DNA from: CALCKW01 sp033852095
GTDB taxonomy: Bacteria > Pseudomonadota > Gammaproteobacteria > CALCKW01
Direction: 5' to 3'
DNA: 64,000 nt
Assembly: GCA_033852095.1 (NCBI GenBank)
Contig: JAWSVD010000074.1
Span: 62,001-126,000, forward strand
The position numbers and the translations under genes are program-made. The notes under the pieces are model-generated. The model saw nothing but the letters and a program-made list of their open reading frames with translations, had not been told where the DNA came from and made no database searches. Of the stretch, positions 1 to 8,754 are shown piece after piece; the stretch's first letter is position 1, and the number at the start of each line of letters is the position of its first letter.

Positions 1-341
1 GCGAATAGCTCTTCTGCTGGCTCTTCCCGAGGCAGCAAATGCACAACCAACTCGTTCAGATAGAGACCGCAGGCCAAGCGCTCGCCGGCCAGACGGCGCA
101 GCGCACCCGCCTCCTCCACAGCCGTCAGCGTGTACAGCTCACCGCGCCCCATGTAGCTGAGCAACAGTGGGGTGAAAGGCTGCAACAAACGCCGCTGAAG
201 CGCCTTGCCCTTGCGCGCACCTTTAGCAACCATCGACACCCGACCACCTTCAAGCGTCAGGCAGTCGACCAGTAAACTGGTCTCGCGGTAGGCGCGCGCG
301 TGCAAGACAAAACCTCGCTGCAGAGCCGCACGTGAAGACAT
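1..341 (-). CDS. recO: DNA repair protein RecO, N-terminal part (cut by window edge)
   Basis: The 113 codons visible encode the OB-fold N-terminus of RecO, which helps RecR load RecA on SSB-coated single-stranded DNA in the RecFOR gap-repair pathway. The segment reads as typical RecO: an early 'GFVLHARAYRETS' stretch, then 'DCLTLEGGRVSMVAKGARK', then a helical region rich in Leu and Arg. The ATG overlaps the era stop codon (ATGA), so the two are probably translationally coupled. era-recO is the common gammaproteobacterial order. The gene runs off the left edge, so the zinc-finger and C-terminal parts cannot be seen. Confidence 0.93.
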   Translation of the reverse strand, partial: MSSRAALQRGFVLHARAYRETSLLVDCLTLEGGRVSMVAKGARKGKALQRRLLQPFTPLLLSYMGRGELYTLTAVEEAGALRRLAGERLACGLYLNELVVHLLPREEPAEELF

Positions 342-1231
342 CAGTCGCTCTGAAAGCCCAGCGCCTGCAGCGCACGCGCGTCATCCGACCAATCTTTGCG
401 CACCTTGACCCAAAGCTCCAAGAAGACAGGCACACCGAACAAATCGCGCATGTTCTCGCGCGAGCGCCGGCCAACTTCTTTCAGCTTCTCGCCGCGTTGA
501 CCAATGACAATCCCCTTCTGGCTGTCGCGCTCCACCCAAATCGCAGCGGAGATACGGTAGCCCGTCGGCTCGTGGTCAAAGCGCTCTATCTCCACCGTCA
601 ATGCGTATGGCAGCTCTTCATTGAGGTGCCGCGTGAGCTGCTCCCGCACAAATTCGGCGGCAAGAAAGCGTTCGTTTTTGTCGGTCAACTCATCGGCTTC
701 GTAAATGTGTTCGCCCTTGGGAAGAAAACCGGCAACCAAGCTTTCCAGCAGCTCCAATCCCTCGCCGGTCTTAGCCGAAATAGGCACGATATGCCGTATT
801 TTCTCTGACTGTGGCAGGCTTTGCAGATAGGGCAGCATGCGCTTTTTTTTCGTCACGCCGTCCACTTTGTTGATCGCCAGTATCAGGGGCTGATCCGAGC
901 GCAAGGCCGCTTCATAAGCGAGCTGATCGTCCTCGGTCCACTGCAGCGCCTGCACCAACAGTACAACCACATCCGCATCCAGCAAAGAGCCCCGCGCCGT
1001 TCGGTTCAGCACGCGATTGAGCGCGCGCTTGCCGCCGCCGTGCAAGCCGGGCGTGTCGAGGTAAATAAACTGATCATCGCCCTTGGTCGAAATCCCACGA
1101 ATGGCATGCCGCGTAGTCTGCGGCCGGTGCGCGGTGATCGCGATCTTCTCGCCAACCAGACGGTTGAGTAAGGTGGACTTGCCCATATTGGGGCGCCCTA
1201 CCAGCGCCACCGTGCCGCAACGACTGCTCAT
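341..1231 (-). CDS. era: GTPase Era
   Basis: Era is a GTPase that binds the 3' end of 16S rRNA and helps 30S subunit maturation. The 296-residue length is normal. The P-loop GRPNMGKS lies at residues 12-19, the G3 motif DTPG near 59, and NKVD near 120. A C-terminal KH domain carries the RNA-binding VIGQRGEKLKEVG segment near residues 240-255. The start codon overlaps the end of rnc by four bases and the stop overlaps the recO start, giving a tightly coupled rnc-era-recO operon. Era and RNase III both act on rRNA. Confidence 0.98.
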   Translation of the reverse strand: MSSRCGTVALVGRPNMGKSTLLNRLVGEKIAITAHRPQTTRHAIRGISTKGDDQFIYLDTPGLHGGGKRALNRVLNRTARGSLLDADVVVLLVQALQWTEDDQLAYEAALRSDQPLILAINKVDGVTKKKRMLPYLQSLPQSEKIRHIVPISAKTGEGLELLESLVAGFLPKGEHIYEADELTDKNERFLAAEFVREQLTRHLNEELPYALTVEIERFDHEPTGYRISAAIWVERDSQKGIVIGQRGEKLKEVGRRSRENMRDLFGVPVFLELWVKVRKDWSDDARALQALGFQSD

Positions 1232-1920
1232 GATTGTTTCCCGCTGTTGTTGTTCAGGGCCTGCAGCATCGCCGCCGCCGCTATTTGTTCCGCCCGCCGG
1301 CGGCTGCTGCTTTCGCCCGTGCTGCTGATCTGCTCATCAAGCAAGGAGCACAGCACGGTGAAGCTTTGCTCGTGAGGCTTACCGGCAACACCTTTGAGCT
1401 CGTACTGCGGCAAGGGACGACCGCGCCCTTGCAGCCGCTCCTGCAGCCGTGTCTTGGGGTCTTTGAGCTCATCTATTGCGGGCAGGTTTTCCAACCGCGA
1501 CTGATAGAGCCCTAGCACGACACGCTGGCAGGCAGCAAAGCCATCGTCTAAATAGACAGCGCCCAACAGTGCTTCGACGGCATCGGCCTGAATAGAACCG
1601 CGCTGAAAACCGCCGCTGCGCAGCTCGCCCTCGCCCATGGTCAATTGGTCGGCCAGGGCCAACTCAAGGGCGATTTCAGCTAAGGTCTGGCCGCGAACCA
1701 ACGTGGCGCGCAGACGGCTCAGATCCCCCTCGGAGAGCTCGGGTCTGCGGCGAAAGAGCTCGGCGGCGATGATGAAATTGAGCGCCCCATCACCTAAAAA
1801 TTCTAGGCGCTCATTGTTCTGACCTACCGCACTGCGGTGGGTCAGCGCTAGGGCGAGCAGCTGTTCATTTTTGAATAAGTGGCCGAGGCGCTCGGCGAGG
1901 GCGAGATGCGGATTTTTCAT
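1228..1920 (-). CDS. rnc: Ribonuclease III
   Basis: Double-strand-specific endoribonuclease that processes rRNA precursors and some mRNAs. The 230-residue protein has the catalytic signature NERLEFLGDGAL at about 36-47, a second acidic cluster (DAVEALLGAVYLD) near 113-126, and a C-terminal dsRNA-binding domain beginning around residue 155 (DPKTRLQERLQ). It is preceded by a DUF4845 gene and followed by era, with which it overlaps by four bases. Confidence 0.98.
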   Translation of the reverse strand: MKNPHLALAERLGHLFKNEQLLALALTHRSAVGQNNERLEFLGDGALNFIIAAELFRRRPELSEGDLSRLRATLVRGQTLAEIALELALADQLTMGEGELRSGGFQRGSIQADAVEALLGAVYLDDGFAACQRVVLGLYQSRLENLPAIDELKDPKTRLQERLQGRGRPLPQYELKGVAGKPHEQSFTVLCSLLDEQISSTGESSSRRRAEQIAAAAMLQALNNNSGKQS

Positions 1921-2016
1921 AGGGCCGAAGTCTAACGCTTTAGCCCCTTCAATTCGACGTCAGCGAGCAATTAGTCGAACAAATAACCAAACAAACGTTT
2001 GATCGCAGGCCGATGC

Positions 2017-2367
2017 TCAAGCACTGCCGCTGAATTGAATAACAAAATTGACGTTGCGAAACAACGGGCGCTTGACTTCGTAGTCGTAACTCACCGTCCG
2101 GTGCGAGCCCATGCCCTGAACTTTTATTATTTCTTTGGCGTCGAAAGACCTCAATTCATTTTGCTTGAATTGTTGCTGCAACCACTTATAGGTGCGTGCC
2201 GGGGACGCGCTTCTAAGCTCCCGTATCGCACTCGCTTCGACAATCAGCTCCCCCACGATCCTGTGCTGAATAAACACCGGCGCCACACCGATGACGATCC
2301 ATAGCACCATCAGCACCGCAGCGGCGGAGACAAGCCTCATACCCAGCCCACTAAAAATTCCAATCAT
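2017..2367 (-). CDS. DUF4845 membrane-anchored protein, copy 2
   Basis: A 116-residue protein with one N-terminal membrane segment (about residues 10-30, LVSAAAVLMVLWIVIGVAPV) and a short periplasmic domain. It fits the DUF4845 family, commonly found between lepB and rnc in gammaproteobacteria; its function is unknown. It shares with the neighbouring copy at 2837-3190 the layout TM segment, 'YKWLQQQFKQN'-type helix, 'IIKVQG' strand, and 'YEVKRPLFRNVNF' near the end. Having two copies, split by about 470 bp without a gene, is unusual. A GAGAG-type ribosome site precedes the ATG. Confidence 0.85.
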   Translation of the reverse strand: MIGIFSGLGMRLVSAAAVLMVLWIVIGVAPVFIQHRIVGELIVEASAIRELRSASPARTYKWLQQQFKQNELRSFDAKEIIKVQGMGSHRTVSYDYEVKRPLFRNVNFVIQFSGSA

Positions 2368-2836
2368 GCCGCTCTCACTGAAAATCTACACAGGTCTTCG
2401 AGATTTCGTCGAAGGCTCGGGATAATTAAGGTCATGTACAGGCAATTACGGCCAGCAATACCAGCGGACTGTTACAAAATATTTATTTCTGTTTCCGCGC
2501 ACAAAAAACCAGCTCCGCATCTAACAGAGAAACCAATGTGACGGTGTATTGTCGCGGCCGGCTAGGTGCGGCCGGCTAGGTGTGGGCAGCCAGGTACAGG
2601 CGGCCAAGTGCGACCCGCAGCTGTAACAGCAAGAAGCAAGCGCTGGCGATGCAACAACATCAAGGTACCAACAGGTACACAAGACCGATTCGCAATCAGC
2701 CAGAAATCTTATATGGGGGGTAACGTGGGGTGCGCACGTGGCGCGCGGACTCAGGCACAACTGCTCACAGCGGTGATTGACATGGCCGCCACGCGCTGCA
2801 ACAACCGCAGCACAGCGCAGCCAGCACGTGCCGGTC
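2368..2836. other. Gene-poor 470-bp spacer between the two DUF4845 genes
   Basis: No convincing ORF is seen on either strand. It contains a short inverted repeat (CTTCGA / TCGAAG) at 2396-2414 just before the downstream DUF4845 gene, and a 14-bp perfect tandem repeat (GCGGCCGGCTAGGT twice) at 2554-2581, followed by a degenerate related stretch up to about 2610. The rest shows nothing I can name. Such a spacer is out of place in an otherwise tightly packed operon, and may be where a duplication or insertion happened. Confidence 0.6.
2554..2581. repeat. Two tandem copies of a 14-bp repeat
   Basis: GCGGCCGGCTAGGT occurs twice head to tail without mismatch (2554-2567 and 2568-2581). Degenerate CAGGT/CCAAGT units follow to about 2610. 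The function is unknown; it may be a replication-slippage product. Confidence 0.7.
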
Positions 2837-3190
2837 TTAAACCTGGTCGTTGAAGTCCATCAGCAGATCAATGTTAAAAAACAAAGGCTTACGAACCTCG
2901 TATTGCAACTTAATCTGCCGATTGGATCCATTCCCCGTCACCTGGATAATGTCCCGAGGGTCCAAATCCCACAGATTATTGGTCTTAAAAGAGCGGTTAA
3001 ACCAGGTGTAGACCTTCGATTTATCCGCGCCGGCCAATTTTGCATTGACCCGAGCTTCAGCGACCAGCTGCTTGACCTGATGATACTCAACAAAAGCAGG
3101 CGACACCGCCACTGCCACAAACAGCACCAGCCCTCCGGCAAAGACGCCGAGCATCCCTAAAAAGGACACACCGCCCGATTGATTATGCAT
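2837..3190 (-). CDS. DUF4845 membrane-anchored protein, copy 1
   Basis: A 117-residue single-pass protein of the DUF4845 family, directly after lepB as is usual for this family. The membrane segment is at about residues 10-28. The soluble part has the YTWFNRSFKTNNLWDLDPRD helix and a C-terminal 'YEVRKPLFFNIDLLMDF' strand shared with copy 2. An upstream in-frame extension exists, but it would overlap lepB. The ATG at 3190 has a good AGGAG ribosome site, so it is preferred. The role is unknown; position next to signal peptidase hints at envelope work, which is only inference. Confidence 0.88.
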   Translation of the reverse strand: MHNQSGGVSFLGMLGVFAGGLVLFVAVAVSPAFVEYHQVKQLVAEARVNAKLAGADKSKVYTWFNRSFKTNNLWDLDPRDIIQVTGNGSNRQIKLQYEVRKPLFFNIDLLMDFNDQV

Positions 3191-3209
3191 CACCTGCTCC
3201 TGATATTTG

Positions 3210-4052
3210 TCACTGAATTCGATTACCGATCCGCCCCCAATCCATATCAAAATCCAGGCCACTGTGGTGACGCACGTTCAGCCAGATGAAAAATGCACGG
3301 CCCACGAGGTTCGCTTCAGGCACCACACCCCAGTAACGGCTGTCATTCGAGTTATCCCGATTGTCCCCCATCATGTAGTAGTGACCAGCTGGCACGGTGA
3401 AGTTCTGAGTGTACTGCCGGGTGCCCGCAAGGCTCTCATAAGCACGCTTAGACTTTAAGATGGTGTGTTTGACCCCACCGAGGTCTTCGCTGAACTGCAT
3501 GGTTGCGGTGCGGGTATCGGGCCCTGTGTATTCGCCCTCGGGCACTTCCGCCACCAACTCACCGTTGATATACAAGCGCTGATTAGCGTATTTGATGGTA
3601 TCGCCTGGAAGCCCCACCACACGCTTGATGTAGTCTATTTTGGGGTTGTCGGGAAAGCGAAACACCGCTACATCGCCGCGCTCGGGGGATCCTAGATCGA
3701 GAATTTTCTTGTGGCCAATAGGCAGGCGCAGCCCATAAGCCGATTTATTCACCAGAATAAAATCCCCTACCATCAAGGTGGACATCATCGACCCACTGGG
3801 AATACGAAAGGGCTCGACGATGAAAGAACGCAGCACCAGCACAAAAAGCAGCACGGGGAAAAACGAGCGCGCATTTTCTACCCACCAGGGCTCCAGCGCA
3901 GCCTCGACATCGCCCTTTGCCGTGCCCTCAGTAGAGGCGATTCTCTCCGCCTTCATGGAGCGCTCACCGGCGTACATCATCTTGTCCAGCAACCAGACAA
4001 AGCCAGAAATCCCCGTCGCACAGACCAAGAGCCAAGCCAGATTAAAATTCAT
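3210..4052 (-). CDS. lepB: Signal peptidase I
   Basis: Membrane serine protease that removes signal peptides from exported proteins. Two N-terminal membrane segments (about 5-22 and 65-80) are followed by the catalytic Ser motif (RIPSGSMMSTLMVGDFILV) and the catalytic Lys motif (DYIKRVVGLPGD). The C-terminal box GDNRDNSNDSRYWG is intact. I chose the ATG at 4052 (280 aa) because AAGGA lies five bases upstream; ATGs or longer starts at 4058 and 4088 are possible. It follows lepA closely, the classic lepA-lepB pair. Confidence 0.95.
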   Translation of the reverse strand: MNFNLAWLLVCATGISGFVWLLDKMMYAGERSMKAERIASTEGTAKGDVEAALEPWWVENARSFFPVLLFVLVLRSFIVEPFRIPSGSMMSTLMVGDFILVNKSAYGLRLPIGHKKILDLGSPERGDVAVFRFPDNPKIDYIKRVVGLPGDTIKYANQRLYINGELVAEVPEGEYTGPDTRTATMQFSEDLGGVKHTILKSKRAYESLAGTRQYTQNFTVPAGHYYMMGDNRDNSNDSRYWGVVPEANLVGRAFFIWLNVRHHSGLDFDMDWGRIGNRIQ

Positions 4053-4094
4053 ATCCATCCTTTTTATGCCCTGAGTAGTCAGGAGCATTCGTCA

Positions 4095-5891
4095 TCAATT
4101 GTCGACTTTCAACACCGCGAGAAAGGCTTCCTGTGGAATCTCCACACGGCCGATCTGCTTCATGCGTTTTTTGCCCGCCTTCTGCTTTTCTAGCAGTTTT
4201 TTCTTGCGAGATACATCGCCGCCATAACATTTGGCCAAGACGTTTTTACGCATCGCCTTCACCGTCGAACGCGCAATAACTTGCGTGCCAATAGCGGCCT
4301 GAATAGCCACCTCAAACATTTGTCGGGGAATGATCTCTTTCATCTTTTCCACCAGATCCCGACCGCGGGTCTGCGATTTAGCCCGGTGCAAAATAATCGC
4401 CAGTGCATCCACCACATCGCCGTTGATCAAAATATCGACTTTGACCAAATCGGCGGGCTCGTAGCGCAAAAAACTGTATTCAAAAGAAGCATAGCCGCGA
4501 CTGACAGATTTGAGACGATCATAAAAATCTAATACCACCTCACTCATGGGCAGCTCATAACCCAGTGACACCTGTCGACCAATATAGAGCATACGCGTCT
4601 GCGTGCCACGCTTCTCGATACAGAGCTTGATCACCTCCCCCACGTACTCGGGCGGCACCAAAATACTCGCCTCGATGACCGGCTCACGCAGCTCATCAAT
4701 TTCGTTGGGCGCTGGCAACTCGGAGGGGCTCTGCACCAGAGATACTTCGCCTTTTTTGTTCAAAATCTCGTACACAACTGTGGGTGCTGTGGTGATGAGA
4801 TCTAGGTCATACTCGCGCTCCAGACGCTCTTGCACAATTTCCATGTGCAACATGCCCAGATAACCGATGCGAAAACCAAAGCCCAGTGCAGCCGATGACT
4901 CCGGCTCATATACTAAGGATGAATCGTTGAGTTTTAGCTTTTGCAAAGCATCGCGAAAAGCTTCGTAGTCCTCGGAACTCACGGGGAAAACACCGGCGAA
5001 AACTTTTGCGGTCACCTCCCGGAAACCATCCAAGGCATCGACCGCGGGATTGCTGGCCAGCGTGATGGTGTCGCCGACCTTGGCTTGGTCAATTTCTTTG
5101 ATGCCAGCAATGACATAACCCACCTGCCCGGTCGTCAGGGCATCGGTGGGTTTGCGCTTGGGGGTAAAGACACCGACATTGTCCACCTGAAAATTGCGCC
5201 CGGTGGACATGAATTGCATTTTATCGCGTTTGCGAATTGTGCCATCGATGATGCGCACCAAGGTCACGACCCCGACGTAGCTGTCGAACCACGAGTCGAC
5301 CACCAGCGCTTTCAAGGGCGCATCGGGGTCCCCGGTCGGGCAGGGAATAGTCGCAACCAGCTGCTCGAGCAATTCCGGGACATTTTCACCGGTCTTGGCG
5401 CTGATTCCCAGCGCATCATTGGCGTCTATGCCAATGATCTCTTCAACCTCTTCGGCCACACGGTCAGGCTCGGCAGCCGGCAGATCGATCTTGTTCAGCA
5501 CCGGCATCACGGTCAGGTCCAGCTCAACCGCGGTGTAGCAGTTGGCCACGCTCTGCGCCTCGACACCCTGCGAGGCATCGACCACCAACAGCGCGCCTTC
5601 ACAGGCGACTAAAGAACGCGAGACCTCGTAGGCGAAATCCACGTGACCGGGTGTGTCGATGATGTTTAGTTGGTATTCGAGGCCATCATTGGCTTTGTAG
5701 CTCAGCGTCACCGCCTGCGCTTTGATGGTGATACCGCGCTCTCGCTCGATGTCCATCGAATCCAAAACCTGTGCCTCCATCTCGCGCTCCGAGAGCCCGC
5801 CGCACAGTTGGATCAATCGATCCGCCAAGGTTGATTTGCCATGATCGATGTGAGCGATGATGGAGAAATTGCGTATGTATTGCTGATCCAT
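4095..5891 (-). CDS. lepA: Elongation factor 4 (LepA), ribosome-associated GTPase
   Basis: Translation-factor GTPase implicated in ribosome back-translocation and 30S biogenesis. The 598-residue protein starts with the G1 motif AHIDHGKST (about 12-20), has DTPGHVDF (about 77-84) and NKIDLP (about 131-136), and ends with the LepA-specific basic tail (VLAKCYGGDVSRKKKLLEKQKAGKKRMK). No gaps are seen. It lies 13 bp after a glutaredoxin-like gene and just before lepB. Confidence 0.98.
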   Translation of the reverse strand: MDQQYIRNFSIIAHIDHGKSTLADRLIQLCGGLSEREMEAQVLDSMDIERERGITIKAQAVTLSYKANDGLEYQLNIIDTPGHVDFAYEVSRSLVACEGALLVVDASQGVEAQSVANCYTAVELDLTVMPVLNKIDLPAAEPDRVAEEVEEIIGIDANDALGISAKTGENVPELLEQLVATIPCPTGDPDAPLKALVVDSWFDSYVGVVTLVRIIDGTIRKRDKMQFMSTGRNFQVDNVGVFTPKRKPTDALTTGQVGYVIAGIKEIDQAKVGDTITLASNPAVDALDGFREVTAKVFAGVFPVSSEDYEAFRDALQKLKLNDSSLVYEPESSAALGFGFRIGYLGMLHMEIVQERLEREYDLDLITTAPTVVYEILNKKGEVSLVQSPSELPAPNEIDELREPVIEASILVPPEYVGEVIKLCIEKRGTQTRMLYIGRQVSLGYELPMSEVVLDFYDRLKSVSRGYASFEYSFLRYEPADLVKVDILINGDVVDALAIILHRAKSQTRGRDLVEKMKEIIPRQMFEVAIQAAIGTQVIARSTVKAMRKNVLAKCYGGDVSRKKKLLEKQKAGKKRMKQIGRVEIPQEAFLAVLKVDN

Positions 5892-5904
5892 AAATCGTGT
5901 CGCG

Positions 5905-6183
5905 CTAGTTAAGCGTAGCTAAGTGGGCTTGCAGACGGGCCATGTCGAGATGATAGCGGCAAATTTCGGTATCGCCGTGACATAACACCGGGACGCCTGC
6001 GCCGTACCGATCGCACAAGGCGGGGTCGGTGTCCACATCGATGATATCCACTTCTACCCCGTGTGCCGCCAACATCTGCGCCATGTCGTCGCAAAGGTGG
6101 CAGCTCTGTCGGCTGTACAAGTTAAGAGCCCGCTCCGTATTTCGGGGCGAGGCGTCATCGAGTGGGCGTAAATTGCGGCGCAT
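5905..6183 (-). CDS. Glutaredoxin-like protein (DUF836 type)
   Basis: A 92-residue thioredoxin-fold protein with the redox motif CHLC close to the N-terminus and a cis-proline loop (GAGVPVL) downstream, matching the small glutaredoxin-like family often encoded between mucD and lepA in pseudomonads and relatives. The ATG at 6183 has AGGA at the right distance; a longer TTG start at 6228 is possible but less likely. It probably acts as a cytoplasmic thiol-disulfide protein; no substrate is known. Confidence 0.85.
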   Translation of the reverse strand: MRRNLRPLDDASPRNTERALNLYSRQSCHLCDDMAQMLAAHGVEVDIIDVDTDPALCDRYGAGVPVLCHGDTEICRYHLDMARLQAHLATLN

Positions 6184-6251
6184 GCGGCAAGTCCTGTTTA
6201 CGCGCCCAAACAGGGGCGCGCTCGTCAACTCACCATCATGGCCGAAAGTTG

Positions 6252-7664
6252 CTACTCCGGCAAGCGAAGCGCGAGGAACATGGGGCCTGAACCTCGCTGA
6301 ACAAGCACCGCAACCGACTCTCCCGCGGACAAGGATTGCGTAATATCACGGTAGCTGGCGAGGTCTTCGACCGCCTGCCCGTTGAGCTGCATGATGAAAT
6401 CCCCCGACGCAATGCCCGCCTGCGCGGCAGCGCTATTGCTTTTCACCTCTTCCACTAGCACACCGCCGGACTCAATTCCCGAAGCCTCGCGCTGCGCCTC
6501 GTCCGGCTCTACCGCAGTCAAGCCCAGCTTATCGTCACGCCCGGCCGCGGATCGACCGGATCGTGCCGCGAGCTCTGCCACCTGCGGTAGCTCACCGATG
6601 TTGACCACGACCGTCTCTCGCTCGCCGTCACGCATGACATCCACATCGGCGTCACTGCCGGCGCGCACTCGCCCGACCAGCGGCGGCAATGACGAACTGG
6701 TGGCAACTGGCATGCCATTGAACGCGACGATCACGTCCCCCACCCGCAGTTCAGATTTAGCGGCGGGGCTGTCGGGCAGAATCTGCGACACCAGGGCACC
6801 GCTGGCCGTGGCCATGCCGAAGCTCTCGGCCAGATCGCGGGTCACCTCTTGAATCACAACACCCAACCACCCTCTGGAGACCTGGCCGGTGGTGCGCAGT
6901 TGATCCGCCACGTCCATCGCCACATCGATGGGGATGGCGAAAGACAAGCCCATAAAACCGCCGCTGCGGCTGTAGATTTGGGAGTTTACCCCCACCACTT
7001 CACCGGCCAAATTAAACAGTGGCCCTCCGGAATTTCCGGGGTTGATGGCCACATCAGTCTGGATAAAAGGCGTGTAATTTTCATTCGGCAGAGAGCGTCC
7101 TTTCGCACTGACAATGCCAGCGGTGACACTGAAATCAAAGCCAAAGGGCGATCCGATGGCCAGCACCCACTCGCCGACCTTCAGCGCCGCCGAAGAGCCG
7201 ATGTCCACCACGGGCAATCCCGTTGCGTCCACTTTGAGCACCGCCACATCGCTGCGCTTGTCCGTGCCGATCACCTCGGCCTCCATCTGGCGTCGGTCAG
7301 ACAGGCGCACAATCACCTTGTCCGCGCCTTCTACCACGTGGTTGTTGGTCAACACGTAGCCGTCAGAGGAAATAATAAAACCAGAGCCCTGCGAGCTTGG
7401 CCGCTCACCCGGCCCGGCGCCTGAGCCGCCCCGCTGCTCTTCCAAGAACTTTTTCAACAAATCGCCGAAAGGGGTGTTTTCCAGCTCCGGCATGTCCATG
7501 CCCGGCGGCAAGGCCACAGCATCACGTTGACGGGTGGTGCTGATATTGACCACCGTGGGGTGCTGCGCTTCCACCAACTCGGTGAAATCAGGCAAGGCAC
7601 CCGCTTGCGAGTAGGCCGGCACAACAAAGGCGGCCAAAACAAGTATCCGCAAGACTGAAAGCAT
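6252..7664 (-). CDS. mucD: Periplasmic serine protease, HtrA/DegP family (MucD-like)
   Basis: A 470-residue exported protease/chaperone that degrades misfolded envelope proteins. A signal peptide covers about residues 1-23. The catalytic triad is visible: His109 (TNNHVVEG), Asp139 (RSDVAVL) and Ser212 (GNSGGPLF). Two PDZ domains follow (about 255-345 and 375-465). In an rpoE operon this protein is usually called MucD/AlgW-like; by lowering the load of unfolded proteins it damps sigma-E signalling. An AAGGA ribosome site precedes the ATG. Confidence 0.95.
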   Translation of the reverse strand: MLSVLRILVLAAFVVPAYSQAGALPDFTELVEAQHPTVVNISTTRQRDAVALPPGMDMPELENTPFGDLLKKFLEEQRGGSGAGPGERPSSQGSGFIISSDGYVLTNNHVVEGADKVIVRLSDRRQMEAEVIGTDKRSDVAVLKVDATGLPVVDIGSSAALKVGEWVLAIGSPFGFDFSVTAGIVSAKGRSLPNENYTPFIQTDVAINPGNSGGPLFNLAGEVVGVNSQIYSRSGGFMGLSFAIPIDVAMDVADQLRTTGQVSRGWLGVVIQEVTRDLAESFGMATASGALVSQILPDSPAAKSELRVGDVIVAFNGMPVATSSSLPPLVGRVRAGSDADVDVMRDGERETVVVNIGELPQVAELAARSGRSAAGRDDKLGLTAVEPDEAQREASGIESGGVLVEEVKSNSAAAQAGIASGDFIMQLNGQAVEDLASYRDITQSLSAGESVAVLVQRGSGPMFLALRLPE

Positions 7665-7675
7665 GAAAAAATCCT

Positions 7676-8113
7676 TTATTTGTCAGAGAATTGCACAGCG
7701 CTCAAAGGGGCGCCGGCTGAAAAGTGTTGCCGCAGCGTCAGCTGCGCGAGCCACAGGACTGCCACCAGACCCACAAGCCCAGCCGCCCCCTGCGACAGAT
7801 CACCGAGCCCCAGCATCAGAGCACAAAAAGCGCCCGCGACAAAACCAGCCGCGGGGAAGAAATAGAGTAACAGCGAAATTTGCGCCAGCGCACCGGGATC
7901 GGCTTCTAAATGAACTGACTGCCCTGCTTGCAGGCTCTCAGAGGTACGTGCCGTCACCCTCACCTCTGCCCGAGCTGCAAGGCCAGCGCCGCATGCGCTC
8001 TTGCACCTGTGACAGGCGCCACCGCGTTGCGCGCTGAGCTCCGCGTGATGGACCGAGGCACTGCCCACCTGCGCGACGATGTGCTCGCCGGCCACTGCAG
8101 GGCCTAAAGGCAT
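7676..8113 (-). CDS. rseC: RseC/MucC family inner-membrane protein
   Basis: A 145-residue protein with an N-terminal cysteine cluster (Cys34, Cys37, Cys41 in GGACHRCKSACGAG) and two membrane segments at about 80-100 and 105-122 (LLLYFFPAAGFVAGAFCAL, then GLVGLVAVLWLAQL). This matches the RseC/MucC family, linked to sigma-E control and, in some species, to the SoxR-reducing Rsx system. Its ATG overlaps the rseA stop, so the pair is coupled. RseB, which usually sits between rseA and rseC, is not here. Confidence 0.9.
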   Translation of the reverse strand: MPLGPAVAGEHIVAQVGSASVHHAELSAQRGGACHRCKSACGAGLAARAEVRVTARTSESLQAGQSVHLEADPGALAQISLLLYFFPAAGFVAGAFCALMLGLGDLSQGAAGLVGLVAVLWLAQLTLRQHFSAGAPLSAVQFSDK

Positions 8114-8754
8114 CAGTTCGCCGGTTGGAAGCTGATGTTGCTCGGTTGCGCGACGCCCACAGCGAGCGACGAGCGCCGCCCCGACTCCATGTGCTGGATA
8201 AGCTGATTGCGCAGTTGTGGCGACAGCGAATTGAAATCGATGCTGCGCACGTCTGACGTCACCGGCCGTACCGCGTCTTGCCGTACGGACAGGTCTGGGG
8301 CGACGGCCAGAGACGACACAGCCAGTGGGCTGACCGCACTCTGTGGTACTTGTGCCACCAGGCGGTGATCGGGCTGCTTATTGTTCTCACTGAACATCAC
8401 CAGCCCGACAAAACCCAGTGCGGCCACACTGGCGGCAACCGCTAAACTCTGGGTCCGACCGGCAAACCAGCCCTGTACCACATTATCGGTAGGCGCCACA
8501 GCGGTGGGCGTCACTGGCCGCCCTGCCGCTGGGCTCAACACCGTTGGCTCTTCGGCCACGGCGAGCGCGACCTGCTCGGCAAAACCTGCTGGCAAATGGC
8601 AATTGATCTGCCCGTGCAGTGCGTCGCGCTGTTCGCACAGAGCAGAAAAAGCCTGCTTGCAGCCGCTCTGACGCACCAGCGCTTCAATCGATTCCGCATC
8701 GCTCAATTCGCCGTCTAAAAAGGCCGAAAGTGACTCTCGATTTTTCTCGTTCAT
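8113..8754 (-). CDS. rseA: Anti-sigma-E factor RseA (MucA-like)
   Basis: A 213-residue single-pass inner-membrane anti-sigma factor. The N-terminal cytoplasmic domain (LSAFLDGELSDAES..., residues 9-60) is the sigma-binding zinc-free fold of the RseA_N type, the membrane segment is at about 103-121, and the periplasmic part is Ser/Val/Ala-rich. The start overlaps the end of rpoE by four bases. The periplasmic region normally binds RseB; since rseB is absent from the operon, its control may differ. Confidence 0.92.
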   Translation of the reverse strand: MNEKNRESLSAFLDGELSDAESIEALVRQSGCKQAFSALCEQRDALHGQINCHLPAGFAEQVALAVAEEPTVLSPAAGRPVTPTAVAPTDNVVQGWFAGRTQSLAVAASVAALGFVGLVMFSENNKQPDHRLVAQVPQSAVSPLAVSSLAVAPDLSVRQDAVRPVTSDVRSIDFNSLSPQLRNQLIQHMESGRRSSLAVGVAQPSNISFQPAN

